Below, in pieces: positions 8,578 to 16,184 of a DNA stretch of 64,000 nucleotides (position 1 is the first letter of the stretch; each line of letters begins with the position of its first letter). The DNA is taken from contig CAZYFH010000015.1 in NCBI GenBank assembly GCA_964646815.1, forward strand, positions 1 through 64,000, written 5' to 3'. This DNA comes from CAZYFH01 sp964646815 (GTDB lineage Bacteria > Acidobacteriota > Vicinamibacteria > Vicinamibacterales > UBA8438). A program made the position numbers and the translations under genes. The notes beneath the pieces are model-generated. The model saw only the letters and a list, made by a program, of their open reading frames with translations, was not told the origin of the DNA and ran no database searches.

Positions 8578-9315
8578 ATGACCGCGCACCCAGCCACACT
8601 CCTCTTCGTCGTCGTGGCGCTGGCCGGAGTCGGATCGCCGGCTCCGCTCCAGGCACAGCCCTTCAACGCTCTCGCGTCCGCGGTTGAAGCAGAGCTCAGA
8701 GAGGACCGCGCGCTCCGCGGCCTCGAGGTCGCCGTGGCCGGGACCGAGGTCACCCTCGCCGGGCGTGTCGAGACATTCTGGGAAAAGAGCGAGGCGTTGC
8801 GACGCACGTTTGACGTCCCAGGTGTGGGCACGGTGGCGAGCGAGATCGAGGTGCCGGCGGTCGAGGACGAGCAGGATCTGATCGACGACGTGATCAAAGC
8901 GATCCAGCGTTACGAGTACACCACCATGTGGGATCAGATCGATTTCCTCATGCACGAAGGCGCCGTGACCCTCAGCGGACGCGTCCACCCACTGCGCGAC
9001 AAGGCCGGCGAGCTCTTCGAGCGCATCGCGAAGGTTAAGGGCGTGCAAGACGTCCAGGTCAACCTGGAGACACTGCCGGCCCGGGGGAGTGATGAGGCGA
9101 TTCGCAACTCCATTCGTCGTCAACTCCTTCGCAGCGAGCACTTCATGCGCACGGCGAGGATGCGGAACCCGCCGTACCGAATCATCGTGGACAACGGTAT
9201 CGTCACGCTCCTTGGCTACGCGCAGAGCGACATCGACCGGATCGAGATGCAACGCATCGTTGGGCAGACGAACGGCGTGCTGCGCGTCGACAACCAGCTC
9301 GAAACACTCAGGTGA
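8578..9315 (+). CDS. Exported protein with three BON domains
   Basis: A 245-residue protein. The ATG at 8578 is preceded by GGAAGGAGC, a good ribosome binding site. Residues 1-27 are a Sec signal peptide ending in LQAQ. Three BON repeats follow at about 28-90, 95-165 and 170-245, each with a short helix, a [V/I]TLxGxV-type strand (TEVTLAGRVETFWEKSEALR; AVTLSGRVHPLRDKAGELFE; IVTLLGYAQSDIDRIEMQR) and a closing GVxxVxNxL-like motif. BON domains bind phospholipid or other envelope components; osmotic or envelope stress protection is typical. It closely follows the transporter fusion gene. Confidence 0.85.
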   Translation: MTAHPATLLFVVVALAGVGSPAPLQAQPFNALASAVEAELREDRALRGLEVAVAGTEVTLAGRVETFWEKSEALRRTFDVPGVGTVASEIEVPAVEDEQDLIDDVIKAIQRYEYTTMWDQIDFLMHEGAVTLSGRVHPLRDKAGELFERIAKVKGVQDVQVNLETLPARGSDEAIRNSIRRQLLRSEHFMRTARMRNPPYRIIVDNGIVTLLGYAQSDIDRIEMQRIVGQTNGVLRVDNQLETLR

Positions 9316-9344
9316 CATCGGGGGCCAGGGTCGCCACATGCCGA

Positions 9345-9620
9345 TCAGGGGCGGATCGGACTCCTGCTCGATGCCCACCACCTGGAACCCGTCGGCTGCA
9401 GGTATACGCCAATCCGTCGGTTCCAGCACGGATGATCGTCATGCAGGGTGTGGATCCCCGCGAGCAGATAGCAGTCGTCTCTGACGAGGTCGCCCGACGA
9501 GCGGGGTAGCGGGATGACCGTCTCACCGTAGTCCCGCGTCTCATCGACCGCCGGCGTCTGGTCGGTCTCGGCGACGGGCCAGACGCCGGCGATGACGAGG
9601 CACAGAAGCAGCGCCTGCAC
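9345..9620 (-). CDS. Small hypothetical exported protein
   Basis: A 91-residue reading frame beginning with a convincing signal peptide (MQALLLCLVIAGVWPVAE), then a polar stretch with CYLLAGIHTLHDDHPCWNRR containing two cysteines. The C-terminal part after about residue 75 loses protein character. A neighbouring frame reads GFQVVGIEQESDPPLIG at the same place, so a frameshift near 9375 is possible. No family was recognised. Confidence 0.4.
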   Translation of the reverse strand: MQALLLCLVIAGVWPVAETDQTPAVDETRDYGETVIPLPRSSGDLVRDDCYLLAGIHTLHDDHPCWNRRIGVYLQPTGSRWWASSRSPIRP

Positions 9621-10095
9621 GTCGGATGCTTATTTATGAGCCTGGGATCCTGAATCAGACGGGGCTTCGCCCAAACCCCCGCGGCCGGTACACGTCCTTA
9701 GACGCCGCTCAGCACGCCCCGATCCTCGTCGAGGGGCGAGAGAACCCCAAGAGCTCCATTCCTCGCCCGCGAGGCGTGCCACGCGCCCTTGGTCGTTTCC
9801 CGATGACCCACGCGCGTACGAATTGGTCGCTTCGCGCCGCGTAGCGGCCTATTGCGCGTTACCGGTGTGCGTCGGAGGGGGTCTCACGGGCCGGGAAAAG
9901 CCGGGTCGTCGCGGCGCCGTCTGCGTCAACCGGAATCGGGAAGGAGTTTCACGGTCACTCGTCACCGCGACGAGCCCAGCGTACCAATTGGGTGCCGTCG
10001 ACCGGGCTGCGCCTAACTCGGAGTATCCCCAGTTTTGACGAGAAATCGCCGCATTGTCTCAAAGCGGCACACGCGGGTGATACGGCTGTCGGCTG
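9621..10095. other. Non-coding stretch, nothing recognised
   Basis: About 475 bases between the small exported ORF and the LuxR remnant. Short open frames exist on both strands but none shows a recognisable motif. It may contain old gene debris. Confidence 0.4.
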
Positions 10096-10330
10096 CTAGA
10101 ACCCAACCAGATCGCGTTTCATCGCGTATTGCATCAACTCCGCAGTGGTGGTGAGCCCGAGCGCCTTGATGAGGTTGGTCTTGTGGAACTCGACGGTGCG
10201 GATCGACACATGGATGATCCCGGCCATCTCCTTTGATGGAGCACCCCTCGGCGATGAGCTGTAGCACCTCGCTTTGGCGGGCGTCCGCTCCACGAACACC
10301 CCCGCCGCTTCCTGCTGTCCCATCAGAGAC
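10096..10330 (-). pseudogene. Remnant of a LuxR/NarL-type DNA-binding domain, frameshifted
   Basis: On the minus strand the LuxR helix-turn-helix is readable only across two frames. One gives DARQSEVLQLIAEG (first helix), the next gives PSKEMAGIIHVSIRTVEFHK followed by TNLIKALGLTTTAELMQYA (the rest), ending at the TAG at 10096. The switch falls in a G4 run near 10240; removing one G restores a continuous domain. There is no room for a receiver domain before the msrA stop at 10434, so the gene is also truncated at its N-terminus. It was once a response-regulator output domain. Confidence 0.75.
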
Positions 10331-10433
10331 GCGAGCACTCCGGCTCGATGAGACCGCGCAGGCCGGCGGCCACCAGTGCTCATGGTGGCCTGGGAGGCAA
10401 ATGCGGCGGCGAGCGAGCGAGCTGGTCCGCTCG

Positions 10434-11105
10434 CTACGCGCGAGCGACGACCCCGACGGGACAGCCGACACCTGTTCTACCAAGCCCGCAGTAGCCGGCA
10501 GGGTTCTTCGCGAGGTACTGCTGGTGATACTCCTCAGCGTAGTAAAACGCCGGTGCCGGCGCGATCTCCGTCGTGATCTCCCCGTACCCGGCCGCGGTCA
10601 GCATTGGCTGATAGCGACCGCGTGATGCGATGGCAACGGTGCGCCGGTCGTCATCTCCGACATAGATCGCTGATCGATACTGCGTTCCGACATCGTTGCC
10701 CTGGCGCATGCCCTGTGTCGGGTCGTGGTTCTCCCAGAAGGCCTGTAGCAGACGGTCGAAGCTCAGCGCGTCAGGATCGTAGACGACCAGCACGACCTCG
10801 GTGTGACCCGTTCGCCCGCTGCAGACCTCTTCGTAGGTCGGATTAGGTGTCGACCCACCCGCGTACCCGACGGCTGTCGTGTGCACGCCCGGCAACTCCC
10901 AAAACTTCCGCTCCGCGCCCCAGAAGCACCCCATCCCGAAGACGGCACACCGAGCGCGATCGGGATACGGCGGCGTCAGGCCGTTGCCGGTGACAACGTG
11001 GCGGGACGGGACCGGCATCGCTGCGTCGCGTCCAGGCAACGCGTCCTCTAGTCCAGGGAGGACCAGTTTCCTCGTATCAGAGAACAGCCTCATGCACGTC
11101 TCCAC
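10434..11105 (-). CDS. msrA: Peptide methionine sulfoxide reductase A
   Basis: A 223-residue protein reducing methionine-S-sulfoxide in proteins or free form. The catalytic motif is GMGCFWGAERKFWELPGV, with the nucleophilic Cys, followed by the conserved VGYAGG, YEEVCSGRTGHTE and EEYHQQYLAKNP motifs. The resolving cysteines are likely those in NPAGYCGLGRTGVGCP at the C-terminus. The active site uses an ordinary Cys codon even though this genome appears to use selenocysteine elsewhere. Residues before about 50 are an extension of unclear role, so an internal start is possible. It is transcribed alone on the minus strand. Confidence 0.93.
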   Translation of the reverse strand: METCMRLFSDTRKLVLPGLEDALPGRDAAMPVPSRHVVTGNGLTPPYPDRARCAVFGMGCFWGAERKFWELPGVHTTAVGYAGGSTPNPTYEEVCSGRTGHTEVVLVVYDPDALSFDRLLQAFWENHDPTQGMRQGNDVGTQYRSAIYVGDDDRRTVAIASRGRYQPMLTAAGYGEITTEIAPAPAFYYAEEYHQQYLAKNPAGYCGLGRTGVGCPVGVVARA

Positions 11106-11327
11106 TCGTGAACCGTCGCTCCCCTATCGTAACCCCAGAGCTCACGTGGGTCGCCAGTCTCGCTGGTTCTGGGCGAAACGTGCGTCAACCCAAGCGAGCT
11201 CAGGGGTGAGCAGCCTGCGGCGGAAGTCCAGCTGCATTCGACCGACGCCGCGACCGCTCCGGTCACCTCTCGGCGGTCTTGACCGGGGCGAGCATTCCAC
11301 CATTCCACTGCTAGACTGCCAGCGTCG

Positions 11328-12908
11328 ATGGTACCAGAACCAGAGCACTATGTCCCGGGCGGATCGCCCGCCTCGCGACGACCGAGTCTCGCAATGGCGC
11401 CGGACGATCGGTTCAACCAGCAGCTCGTCGCCAACGTACGCCCACCGGGATGGGTGAACCCCGAACCGAACGGGCGATACAACCTCGTCGTGGTCGGCGC
11501 CGGCACGGCCGGGCTGGTCACGGCCGCGCTGGCGGCCGGGTTGGGCGCGAAGGTCGCGCTCGTCGAACGGCATCTGATGGGAGGCGACTGCCTGAACGTT
11601 GGCTGCGTTCCCTCGAAGGGCCTCATCCGCGCCGCTCGCATCTGGGCCTCGGCGGCGAATGCCGGGGGGTTCGGTCTGTCGCTTCCCGACGATGTCGAAC
11701 GGGACTTTGGCGCGGCGATGGCGCGGATGCGACGCGTGCGCGCGACGTTGAGCCGTGTCGACTCCGCCGCGCGGTTCCGTAATCTCGGCGTCGACGTGTT
11801 CATCGGAGAGGGGCACTTCACGGGCCGGGACACCCTCGCTGTCGACGACGCCACGCTGCGGTTCAGCCGCGCCGCCGTCTGCACCGGCGCCCGCGCCGCC
11901 GCACCGCCGATCCCCGGCCTGGCCGACGCCGGGTACCTGACGAACGAGACAGTCTTCTCGCTGACCGAGCTCCCCCGCCGGCTTGCCGTCATCGGCGCGG
12001 GACCAATCGGGTGCGAGCTGGCACAGGCGTTCGCCCGGTTCGGCAGCGATGTGACAGTGCTGGAGCAGATCGATCACATCCTGCCGCGCGAGGAACCCGA
12101 TGCCGCCGCGGTCGTGCAGGCACGCATGACGCAGGACGGCGTCACGTTCGCCTTCGGCGCACGGATTACCGGCGTCGAGCGACGGGGCGAGGAGCGCGTC
12201 ATCCAATACGACTCGGCAGGTCCCGGGCACGACGTGGCTGTCGACGCGATCCTCGTCGGCATCGGGCGGGCGCCCAACGTCGAGCGCCTCGACCTGGAGG
12301 CTGCAGGCATCGCCTATGACCTGGCAGGTTTGAAGGTCGACCGCCGACTACGGACGACCAACCCGAGAATCTATGCCGCCGGCGACGTCTGTTTTTCGCA
12401 TAAGTTCACGCACACCGCCGACGCGATGGCCCGGATCGTAGTCCAGAACGCGCTGTTTCCCCACCCCTTCGGGATCGGCACGGCGTCTACCGATTCATTG
12501 ATTATCCCCTGGTGCACCTACACCGAGCCTGAGATCGCGCACGTGGGGATGCACCCTGCGGACGCAGAACGGCGCGGCCTCCAGGTGGAGACCTTCACGC
12601 AGCCGCTCGACGAGGTCGACCGGGCGGTCCTCGACGGCGAGGATGCCGGGTTCGCGCGAGTGCACGTCAAAAAGGGGACCGACGTGATCGTTGGAGCGAC
12701 TATTGTGGCGTCCGACGCCGGCAACCTTATCAGCGAGGTCTCGGTGGCCATGAAGGCCGGTGCGGGGCTCGGGGTGCTCGGCAACACCATCCACCCCTAC
12801 CCAACGCAAGCCGACGCGCTGCGCAAAGCCGCCAACCAGATGCAGCGCGCGCGGTTCACCGCTCGACAGCGGGCCATACTCGGCCGCCTGTTCGCCTGGC
12901 GTCGCTGA
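11328..12908 (+). CDS. Mercuric-reductase-like pyridine nucleotide-disulfide oxidoreductase
   Basis: A 526-residue flavoprotein. After about 45 polar residues comes the FAD-binding LVVVGAGTAGLVTAALAAG. The redox-active disulfide is GGDCLNVGCVPSKGLIRA, the NAD(P)H site is LAVIGAGPIGCELAQAFARF, and the second FAD motif is RIYAAGDVCFSHKFTH. The dimerisation domain ends the protein. The C-terminus lacks the paired cysteines of true MerA and there is no N-terminal heavy-metal domain or mer operon, so the physiological substrate is unknown. An internal ATG at 11394 is an alternative start. TAGACT at 11312-11317 could be a -10 box close to the ATG. Confidence 0.85.
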   Translation: MVPEPEHYVPGGSPASRRPSLAMAPDDRFNQQLVANVRPPGWVNPEPNGRYNLVVVGAGTAGLVTAALAAGLGAKVALVERHLMGGDCLNVGCVPSKGLIRAARIWASAANAGGFGLSLPDDVERDFGAAMARMRRVRATLSRVDSAARFRNLGVDVFIGEGHFTGRDTLAVDDATLRFSRAAVCTGARAAAPPIPGLADAGYLTNETVFSLTELPRRLAVIGAGPIGCELAQAFARFGSDVTVLEQIDHILPREEPDAAAVVQARMTQDGVTFAFGARITGVERRGEERVIQYDSAGPGHDVAVDAILVGIGRAPNVERLDLEAAGIAYDLAGLKVDRRLRTTNPRIYAAGDVCFSHKFTHTADAMARIVVQNALFPHPFGIGTASTDSLIIPWCTYTEPEIAHVGMHPADAERRGLQVETFTQPLDEVDRAVLDGEDAGFARVHVKKGTDVIVGATIVASDAGNLISEVSVAMKAGAGLGVLGNTIHPYPTQADALRKAANQMQRARFTARQRAILGRLFAWRR

Positions 12909-13671
12909 CCTGCAGCCTGCCCGAAGGCATCGGCAGTGAGCGCAATTGGGACTATCGCTATACCTGGGTCCGTGACGCCGCGTTCACGCTCTACGGCCTG
13001 ATGCGCGTTCGCCTCACCGAGGCGGCCGGGCAGTTCATGGACTTTCTCGAAGCACGGTGCCGTGATCTCAACGCCGACAGATCGCTGCAGATCATGTACG
13101 GCCTCGACGGGCGTCGCGTGCTGACCGAGGAATCCCTCGATCATCTCGACGGATACCGGGGGTCGCGTCCCCTTCGGATCGGCAACCGAGCCTACGCGCA
13201 GGTGCAGCTCGACATCTACGGCGAGCTAATGGACTCCGTCTACCTCACAACAAAATGCGGCGCGCCGATCTCGTATGACCTGTGGACGGACCTGCGCACG
13301 TTGGTGACCTGGGTGTGCGACAACTGGCGTCGACACGACGAGGGTATCTGGGAGGTGCGTGGCGAGCGGCGCCACTTCGTGTACTCGAAGCTCATGTGCT
13401 GGGTCGCGTTCGATCGCGGCCTTCGGCTCGCCGACAAGCGCTCATCCCCTGCCGATCGCGACCAGGGGATACCGGCGCGTGGATCGGCGGCACCTGACCC
13501 GGGCACGGCTGATCCTCGAACAGATGCTCGGCTACGCCAATCACCTGGGTCTCTACACGGAGCAGACCGGCAAGAGCGGCGATGCGCTGGGGAACTTCCC
13601 GCAGGCTCTTATGTATGGAACTCGTCAGCGCCGCGTTCAACCGAGACCGCGCGCTTGACGCCGGCAAGTAG
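12899..13671 (+). pseudogene. Glycoside hydrolase family 15 (glucoamylase/trehalase-like) remnant
   Basis: Typical GH15 sequence is present in pieces. Frame one gives SLPEGIGSERNWDYRYTWVR, QLDIYGELMDSVYL and WEVRGERRHFVYSKLMCWV up to LRLADKRSSPAD near 13450. A second frame gives RLILEQMLGYANHLGLYTEQ and GDALGNFPQAL near 13500-13612. A third gives ELVSAAFNRDRAL and ends at the TAG at 13669. The N-terminal ~200-250 residues are missing where the remnant abuts the flavoprotein gene, and roughly 100 residues between the first two pieces are deleted. Intact relatives are about 600 residues. It cannot encode a working enzyme. Confidence 0.88.
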
Positions 13672-13721
13672 AGGCCCGCGCAACCTGCCACGAACCCCCA
13701 CGTCGCGGGCAGACTAAGGAC

Positions 13722-14246
13722 TCAGGGTGACGATGACGAGGCCGGGTCGTCGATCTCGACTAGATCTCGTCGATCGACCTCACGATCTATCCGTCGCTTG
13801 GTATCGATGAGCTGCAGGCGTGGCATCACGGGGACCGCGACGCCCCATACCGCGTGGGGCACCGACGCTCCGAAATCAATGGACGCGTCGCACCACGCTC
13901 CGGATACGCGATCGCGATACCGCGCTGCCTCAGCCACGCCGACCTCTATCCGCTGGCCGCCGTGCTCCAGGGCCATGACGATCAGGTCCCACGAAGCATC
14001 GCGGTGACGCCACGGCTGCTCGATGATCCGATCAGGTCCGACCAGGCGCATGAGCCTCGGCAAATACGCTGCCGGAACATAGAGGTCGATATCGGCGACG
14101 TCACGTCTCGCACCGAAGGCCGCGGCGGCCACTCCACCCGCCACCTGGAACGGAATGCCGGCCTCATCGAGCAGCGCGACGATCCAAGCGAGTGCGGTCC
14201 GTCCTGCCGCCTGGTCCATCACGGCACGGCACCGACCCCGAAGCAC
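13722..14246 (-). CDS. Minimal nucleotidyltransferase-superfamily protein
   Basis: A 174-residue protein with a Pol-beta-type nucleotidyltransferase fold: QVAGGVAAAAFGARRDVADIDLYV contains the glycine-rich turn and a DxD-like pair (DIDLY), and a later acidic strand lies in GQRIEVGVAEAA. Such stand-alone MNT-like domains include antitoxins and aminoglycoside nucleotidyltransferase relatives. No HEPN partner gene is next to it, so a toxin-antitoxin role is unsupported. The start may be the internal ATG (MDQAAGRTALAW) at 14219. The C-terminus is low-complexity (DDPASSSSP). Confidence 0.65.
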   Translation of the reverse strand: MLRGRCRAVMDQAAGRTALAWIVALLDEAGIPFQVAGGVAAAAFGARRDVADIDLYVPAAYLPRLMRLVGPDRIIEQPWRHRDASWDLIVMALEHGGQRIEVGVAEAARYRDRVSGAWCDASIDFGASVPHAVWGVAVPVMPRLQLIDTKRRIDREVDRRDLVEIDDPASSSSP

Positions 14247-14260
14247 TGCCCGTGTCCCCT

Positions 14261-14290
14261 TGGTTCCAGGGTTCCCGGGTTCCAGAGTGC
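14261..14290. repeat. GGTTCC-type repeat
   Basis: GGTTCCAGGGTTCCCGGGTTCC is followed by AGAGTGCC in the gap between the nucleotidyltransferase and macro-domain genes. It is another short member of the dispersed repeat family. Confidence 0.5.
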
Positions 14291-14343
14291 CATGATTCCT
14301 GCCCTCCCCGAGCCCCCAGCCTCAACCGTGGATCCCCCATGGA

Positions 14344-14891
14344 TCACGGCACGTCGCTCCTCATCGTACGCAACGCTGATTCGTACGCAGCCGTCACACG
14401 CGGCTCAAAGCAGACGAACTGGACATCCTCCAACGATGGCTCGGCCGCCAAAAACCGGCCGACCTCCGCGACCGCGATCGTCACCGCTCTGTCCACGGGA
14501 TAGCCATACACCCGCAACCGATCGCTGAAAACGCCACCGTCGCCAGCCGATGCGATCGGGCCAGCTTGAGCGCGCGCCGGTAGCATCCCACGAGCGCCGC
14601 AGCTTCCCCTCCCGCGCCGTCACGCCACACCGGGTCGACGGCGTGAATGAGGTGTCTGGCGGGAAAATCGTAGCCATGGGTCATTCGCGCGCCGCCGTTC
14701 GGGGAGCCGCCGAGCGTGCGGCATTCATCCAAGAGAGCGGACCCGGCCGCCCGACGAATCGCACCATCGACACCGCCGCCCCCCAGCAGACTCGTATTAG
14801 CGGCGTTGACGATCGCGTCGACGGCCAGCGTGGTGATGTCGGCAGTCGAGCGCCGCATACGTTCCGGCTTCGCCGTCATCGGACGGGACAC
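14344..14891 (-). pseudogene. Macro-domain (ADP-ribose-binding) gene with a single-base frameshift
   Basis: The first ~120 codons from GTG 14891 read as a macro domain: VDAIVNAANTSLLGGGGVDGA (conserved NAAN and GGGG loop), RHLIHAVDPVW and LATVAFSAIG. The frame then fails, and the next frame supplies VYGYPVDRAVTIAVAEV, the expected continuation, to a stop at 14344. One G missing from a G-run near 14512 (TGCGGG instead of TGCGGGG) explains it. Macro domains bind or hydrolyse ADP-ribose adducts. The rest is well conserved, so this is either a very young pseudogene or an assembly indel. The gene overlaps the stop codon of the MBL gene by one base. Confidence 0.8.
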
Positions 14892-15805
14892 TAAAGTTCG
14901 AACTCCATGCCTTCGCGTGCGACGTCCGGCGCCGCGACAAGCTCCGGATTGGTGTGGTTCAGGTGGATGAACCAGACGTCGGCGCTCGTGCCGGCCAAGC
15001 GCCGGCGCGTGTCGGGAATGAGCGGATGGCGGATCGCATCATACGACCGACCCTGTACCTCGCCGGCGGACGCGAACGTGCCATCGAGAAATGCAAGGTC
15101 GACGTCGTCAACGAGCACACCGATGTCACGTCCCCAGCGATCCCACCGGTCGATATCCGGCACATACACGGCCGACGCGCGCGGGCCATCGATGCGGTAT
15201 CCCACGGTGTCGGTGAACTCGTCACGATGGGGCACCGTGAATGCGGTGACATGGAGACCGTCACCGAGATCGATGGGAAGGTCCGGGTCCACGATCGTCA
15301 GCGCGATGTGGCCATCTTCGACCAGCAGGCTCCACGGACCGTTAGCAGCCAGGAAGTCGGCCATCCGGCGCGTCCCGTAGACGGGCACGCTATCGGCCGA
15401 AAGTGTTTCCTTGCCGAAAAACATCAGCCCGGTGTAGTGGCCGATGTGACCATGCGTCAAGAAGATCCCGTCGGGTGCGCCGCCGCCGGTCAGCGCATCG
15501 AGCTGTGACGGCAGGTCGGGGGTCGCATCGAAGAGGAAGGCCCGACCGGTCCCGCGATGCACGAGGCCGAGACTGGCGACCTTTTCGGTCGGTCGCCGTC
15601 CAGCGCGAGCGTCGACGCAGATCGGCTGCTGGCATCCGAGATGCGGCACGCCACCGTCCTGGGCGATGCCGAGCACAATGAGCACCCAGCCGGACGTCTG
15701 AGACAGCACGGCCAACCCCGCGCGCTCGGCCAGCGACACCGAGAGCACCCCGACTACAGCGACGATCAGCACAAGGCGTCCAAACGACATGCCCGAGCGT
15801 GGCAT
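14891..15805 (-). CDS. Exported PqqB-like metallo-beta-lactamase-fold hydrolase
   Basis: A 304-residue protein. Residues 1-40 carry a hydrophobic export or anchor segment. The body matches the PqqB branch of the MBL fold: LGIAQDGGVPHLGCQQPICV, the metal-site loop LTHGHIGHYTGL, and HLNHTNPEL near the end. In canonical MBL enzymes the loop is HxHxDH; here the Asp is replaced by Gly (HGHIGH), as often happens in PqqB relatives, so metal content may be unusual. Neither the export signal nor the context (no pqqA/C/D/E) supports PQQ synthesis itself, so a periplasmic hydrolase is more likely. The macro-domain gene follows with a 1-nt overlap. Confidence 0.8.
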   Translation of the reverse strand: MPRSGMSFGRLVLIVAVVGVLSVSLAERAGLAVLSQTSGWVLIVLGIAQDGGVPHLGCQQPICVDARAGRRPTEKVASLGLVHRGTGRAFLFDATPDLPSQLDALTGGGAPDGIFLTHGHIGHYTGLMFFGKETLSADSVPVYGTRRMADFLAANGPWSLLVEDGHIALTIVDPDLPIDLGDGLHVTAFTVPHRDEFTDTVGYRIDGPRASAVYVPDIDRWDRWGRDIGVLVDDVDLAFLDGTFASAGEVQGRSYDAIRHPLIPDTRRRLAGTSADVWFIHLNHTNPELVAAPDVAREGMEFEL

Positions 15806-15910
15806 GCAAGGGCGGCCGAATCAAGCCGGGCAGGTCGCCCGGTACCCGCGGGTGACCCGGTTCGACGGCGCGCCGGCATCGGGGTAGGATGTGACACAGG
15901 AGACCCAAAG

Positions 15911-16141
15911 ATGAAGATCTCGATTACCTATTGCGGCCGTTGAAAGTACCTGCCCAGGGCCTCCAGTCTGGCGGCCGAGATCAGGGAAGCGGTCGGCGTC
16001 GACTCCGAGCTCATCGAGGGCGGCAACGGCATCTTCGACGTCGTCGCGGACGGCACGATCGTCTTCTCGAAGTACGAGGCCGAGCGTTTTCCAGAGCCAC
16101 AGGAGATCATCACCGCGCTGCGGGCGATAAGCGCCGCGTAG
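15911..16141 (+). CDS. SelW/Rdx-family selenoprotein with in-frame UGA
   Basis: A 76-residue thioredoxin-fold Rdx protein read through a TGA at 15941-15943 (codon 11). The N-terminus is MKISITYCGR, then TGA, then KYLPRASSLAAEIREAVG. Cys8 and the UGA form the CxxU redox motif of the SelW/SelT/SelH group, and the rest (FDVVADGTIVFSKYEAERFP) is typical of the family. CAGGAG at 15897-15902 is a good ribosome binding site 8 nt before the ATG. A hairpin with a G-first loop lies 22 nt downstream of the TGA. Conserved flanks on both sides argue against a random nonsense mutation. It sits 43 nt before a SoxC-like gene. A thiol-redox role is inferred from the family. An automatic caller would miss or split this gene. 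Confidence 0.85.
15958..15976 (+). promoter_or_regulatory. Candidate bacterial SECIS hairpin for the SelW-like gene
   Basis: GGCCUCCAGUCUGGCGGCC folds as a 4-bp GGCC/GGCC stem, one U-C mismatch, then 3 bp (CCA/UGG) closing a loop GUC. The loop begins with G and starts 22 nt after the UGA, inside the 16-37 nt window and with the loop G expected for SelB-dependent bacterial elements. The fold was assigned by eye. Confidence 0.6.
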
Positions 16142-16184
16142 CCCTGCGCCCGCCCGTCCATCGGTCATCTCCCGGGGAGGCATC

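Noticed and set aside
11328..12908. True mercuric reductase of a mer operon
   Set aside because: No C-terminal vicinal cysteines, no heavy-metal domain and no merR/T/P genes nearby.
13722..14246. Nucleotidyltransferase as antitoxin of an MNT/HEPN toxin-antitoxin pair
   Set aside because: No HEPN-like gene is adjacent; the neighbours are a GH15 remnant and a macro-domain gene.
14891..15805. MBL protein as genuine PQQ biosynthesis PqqB
   Set aside because: It has an export/anchor segment and no pqqACDE neighbours; only family resemblance supports it.
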